A stretch of DNA of 7,308 nucleotides from an uncultured Oscillospiraceae bacterium (GTDB lineage Bacteria; Bacillota; Clostridia; Oscillospirales; Oscillospiraceae). Numbering within the stretch: position 1 is the first letter of the stretch; every line of letters begins with the position of its first letter. Of this stretch, positions 6,156-7,308 are shown piece by piece. Where the stretch lies: NCBI GenBank assembly GCA_910577915.1, contig CAJTOM010000096.1, forward strand, positions 1-7,308. Reading direction: 5' to 3'. The notes under the pieces are model-generated. The model had not been told where the DNA came from. It made no database searches and saw only the letters and a program-made list of their open reading frames with translations. The translations under genes and the position numbers were made by a program.

Positions 6156-7037
6156 GTGCATTTCACCGGCCGCACCTGGCGGCCCCCCTACGAGGCCCAC
6201 TCCGTCATCCTCCAGGCCGCCGCCGGGTGCACCTACCGCCGCTGCCGCTTCTGCGGCCTCTACCGGGACGAGCCCTTCCGGCTGTCCCCCCTGGAGGAGC
6301 TGGAGGAGGACCTGGCGGAGATCAAGGCCTGGACCCCCCGCGCCCGGCGGGTCTTCCTCACCGGGGGCAACCCCTTCGCCATGAGCTATGAGCAGCTCAA
6401 GCGCCGGGCGCTGACCATCCGGGACTACCTCATCAAGTGCCAGACCATCGCCATGTTCGCCAGCATCCGGGACATCAGAAGCAAGGAGCTCTGGCAGCTG
6501 AAAAAGCTCCGGGCCATGGGGATCAACGGCCTGACCATCGGCACGGAGAGCGGCGACGACCAGACCCTGGCCCTGGCGGGCAAGGGCTACACCGCCGCCG
6601 ACATCCTCACCCAGTGCCAAAAGCTGGACGAGGCGGGCATCGAGTACTACTTCGTCTACATGACCGGCCTGGCGGGCGCGGGGGGCGGAGCGCGGAACGC
6701 CGCCGCCAGCGCCGCCCTCTTCAACCGCCTCAACCCCCGCCTCCTCTCCGTGGACTCCCTCACCCTGCTCCCCGGAACAGAGCTGTACGACATGGCCCGC
6801 TCCGGCGCGTTCCGCCCGGCGGGGGAGCGGGAGCGGATCCAGGAGCTGCAGCTCCTCATCCGGGACCTCCGTCTCCGGGTCCATCTGCTCGCCGACACCT
6901 CCACCAATTTTTACCCCGTGTCGGGCATCCTTCCCCGGGAGCGGGGGCGGCTGCTGGGGGAGCTGGACGGGGTGCTGGCCCGCACGGGGGAGGCGGAGAT
7001 GGCCGCCTACAGGGCCTCCCTGCGGCAGCTGGGTTAA
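6156..7037 (+). CDS. Radical SAM protein with a CX4CX2C motif
   Basis: The 293-residue protein starts at GTG 6156, with GGGAGGGAG at 6141-6149 correctly spaced. The same frame is open upstream to 5346, but that part is Arg/Pro/Gly-rich shadow of the paralogue and is excluded. C25, C30 and C33 (AGCTYRRCRFCGLYRDEPF) form the [4Fe-4S]-binding motif in a CX4CX2C spacing rather than CX3CX2C. FLTGGNPF (68-74) fits the SAM-binding GGE-type strand, and GLTIGTESGDD (125-135) the Glu/Ser strand of the radical SAM barrel. No SPASM or other auxiliary cluster, B12 domain or TRAM domain is visible, and the length is that of a bare barrel plus a short helical tail. Such proteins cleave SAM to a 5'-deoxyadenosyl radical; the substrate is unknown. 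It follows the pseudogene by 17 bp and is probably co-transcribed with it. Confidence 0.9.
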   Translation: MHFTGRTWRPPYEAHSVILQAAAGCTYRRCRFCGLYRDEPFRLSPLEELEEDLAEIKAWTPRARRVFLTGGNPFAMSYEQLKRRALTIRDYLIKCQTIAMFASIRDIRSKELWQLKKLRAMGINGLTIGTESGDDQTLALAGKGYTAADILTQCQKLDEAGIEYYFVYMTGLAGAGGGARNAAASAALFNRLNPRLLSVDSLTLLPGTELYDMARSGAFRPAGERERIQELQLLIRDLRLRVHLLADTSTNFYPVSGILPRERGRLLGELDGVLARTGEAEMAAYRASLRQLG

Positions 7038-7042
7038 AAGGT

Positions 7043-7071
7043 CCGTTAAGGCTGGGGGGAAAGCCGTTAAG
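7043..7071 (+). repeat. Two CCGTTAAG direct repeats, 21 bp apart
   Basis: CCGTTAAG occurs at 7043-7050 and 7064-7071, start to start 21 bp, or about two helical turns. Both lie just upstream of the putative promoter of the OadG-like gene and just after the radical SAM stop. Same-face repeats at this distance can bind a dimeric activator. With two copies of an 8-mer, chance cannot be excluded. Confidence 0.35.
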
Positions 7072-7098
7072 CAGGCATCAAGAGAGAGGGGGAACCCC

Positions 7099-7126
7099 TT
7101 GCGGTTTTCCGCTTGTACGGTAGAAT
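7099..7126 (+). promoter_or_regulatory. Putative promoter of the OadG-like gene
   Basis: TTGCGG (7099-7104) and TAGAAT (7121-7126) are separated by 16 bases in a locally AT-rich stretch. Transcription would start near 7133, leaving a leader of about 23 nt containing GGAGG at 7143-7147. A short hairpin (GCGG-TTTT-CCGC, 7101-7112) lies across the -35 box and spacer and may be incidental. Confidence 0.5.
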
Positions 7127-7155
7127 ATACTCAGCATATTTTGGAGGTAAACCGC

Positions 7156-7308
7156 ATGGAAGTTTCCAATCTCTTCGTCTGTCTCATGGGTATGGGCGTG
7201 ACCTTCTTCGGGCTGACGTGCCTGATCGGCCTGACGGTCCTGCTGGGCAAGCTGGCCCGCTCCGCCCCCCAGGCCCCCCAGGCGGCCTCGCCCGCCGCCC
7301 CTCAGGCC
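7156..7308 (+). CDS. OadG family sodium pump decarboxylase gamma/delta subunit, 3' end cut by the window
   Basis: The ATG at 7156 follows GGAGG by 8 nt. The visible 51 residues begin MEVSNLFVCLMGMGVTFFGL, continue as one transmembrane helix (about 5-31), and enter an Ala/Pro/Gln-rich linker (37 onward: APQAPQAASPAAPQ). A short N-terminal helix carrying a GMGxxFFGL-like motif, followed by a flexible Ala/Pro linker, is the hallmark of the small membrane subunit of Na+-translocating carboxylic acid decarboxylases (oxaloacetate, methylmalonyl-CoA, glutaconyl-CoA). This subunit holds the carboxyltransferase against the membrane subunit. It is probably the first gene of a rightward decarboxylase operon. 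Which decarboxylase is involved cannot be told without the downstream genes, so no symbol is given. Confidence 0.85.
   Translation, partial: MEVSNLFVCLMGMGVTFFGLTCLIGLTVLLGKLARSAPQAPQAASPAAPQA

Noticed and set aside
7087..7108. Possible terminator after the radical SAM gene (AGGGG-GAA-CCCCT then TTGCGGTTTT)
   Set aside because: The stem is only 5 bp, the downstream T run is interrupted, and the sequence overlaps the better-supported -35 box.

Overview
The window is GC-rich. Its genes have strong GGAGG-type ribosome binding sites and long spurious open frames on both strands. The gene families present (an AI-2E permease, a TraX-like membrane protein, a CX4CX2C radical SAM protein, an OadG-type sodium pump subunit and a signal-less GH53 glycosidase) suggest a high-GC gut Clostridia/Oscillospiraceae-type bacterium (Firmicutes). 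This placement is inferred from gene content and style; no marker gene is present.

Layout. Positions 2-1192 (+) hold the 3' part of a membrane-anchored protein of unknown function, cut by the left edge. A 373-base gap (1193-1565) follows, with a candidate weak terminator, a sigma-A-like promoter and two strong hairpins in the presumed leader. The operon behind it has two genes: 1566-3218 encodes a GH53 endo-beta-1,4-galactanase-type domain fused in frame to a small kinase-like domain, and 3218-3994, overlapping by one base, encodes a TraX-like polytopic membrane protein. A 17-bp-stem terminator (4011-4047) ends it. Convergent to it, 4055-5209 (-) encodes an AI-2E family permease with its own promoter (5243-5271). 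A 17-bp perfect palindrome (5314-5330) lies between this gene and a rightward radical SAM pair.

The first gene of that pair (5384-6138) is a broken paralogue. It fits a single deletion of 124 bp that removed the Fe-S cysteine motif and shifted the frame, and its expected start codon now reads ACG. The second (6156-7037) is intact, starting at GTG 6156, with C25/C30/C33. After two direct repeats spaced 21 bp and a promoter, an OadG-like sodium pump decarboxylase subunit begins at 7156 and runs off the right edge.

The most unusual item is the GH53-kinase fusion. It has no signal peptide, so glycosidase and ATP-dependent kinase chemistry would both be cytoplasmic, and it is translationally coupled to a putative membrane acyltransferase. 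The second is the radical SAM pseudogene, whose lesion can be reconstructed from its intact neighbour. No rRNA, tRNA, CRISPR array, insertion sequence or phage gene was seen.
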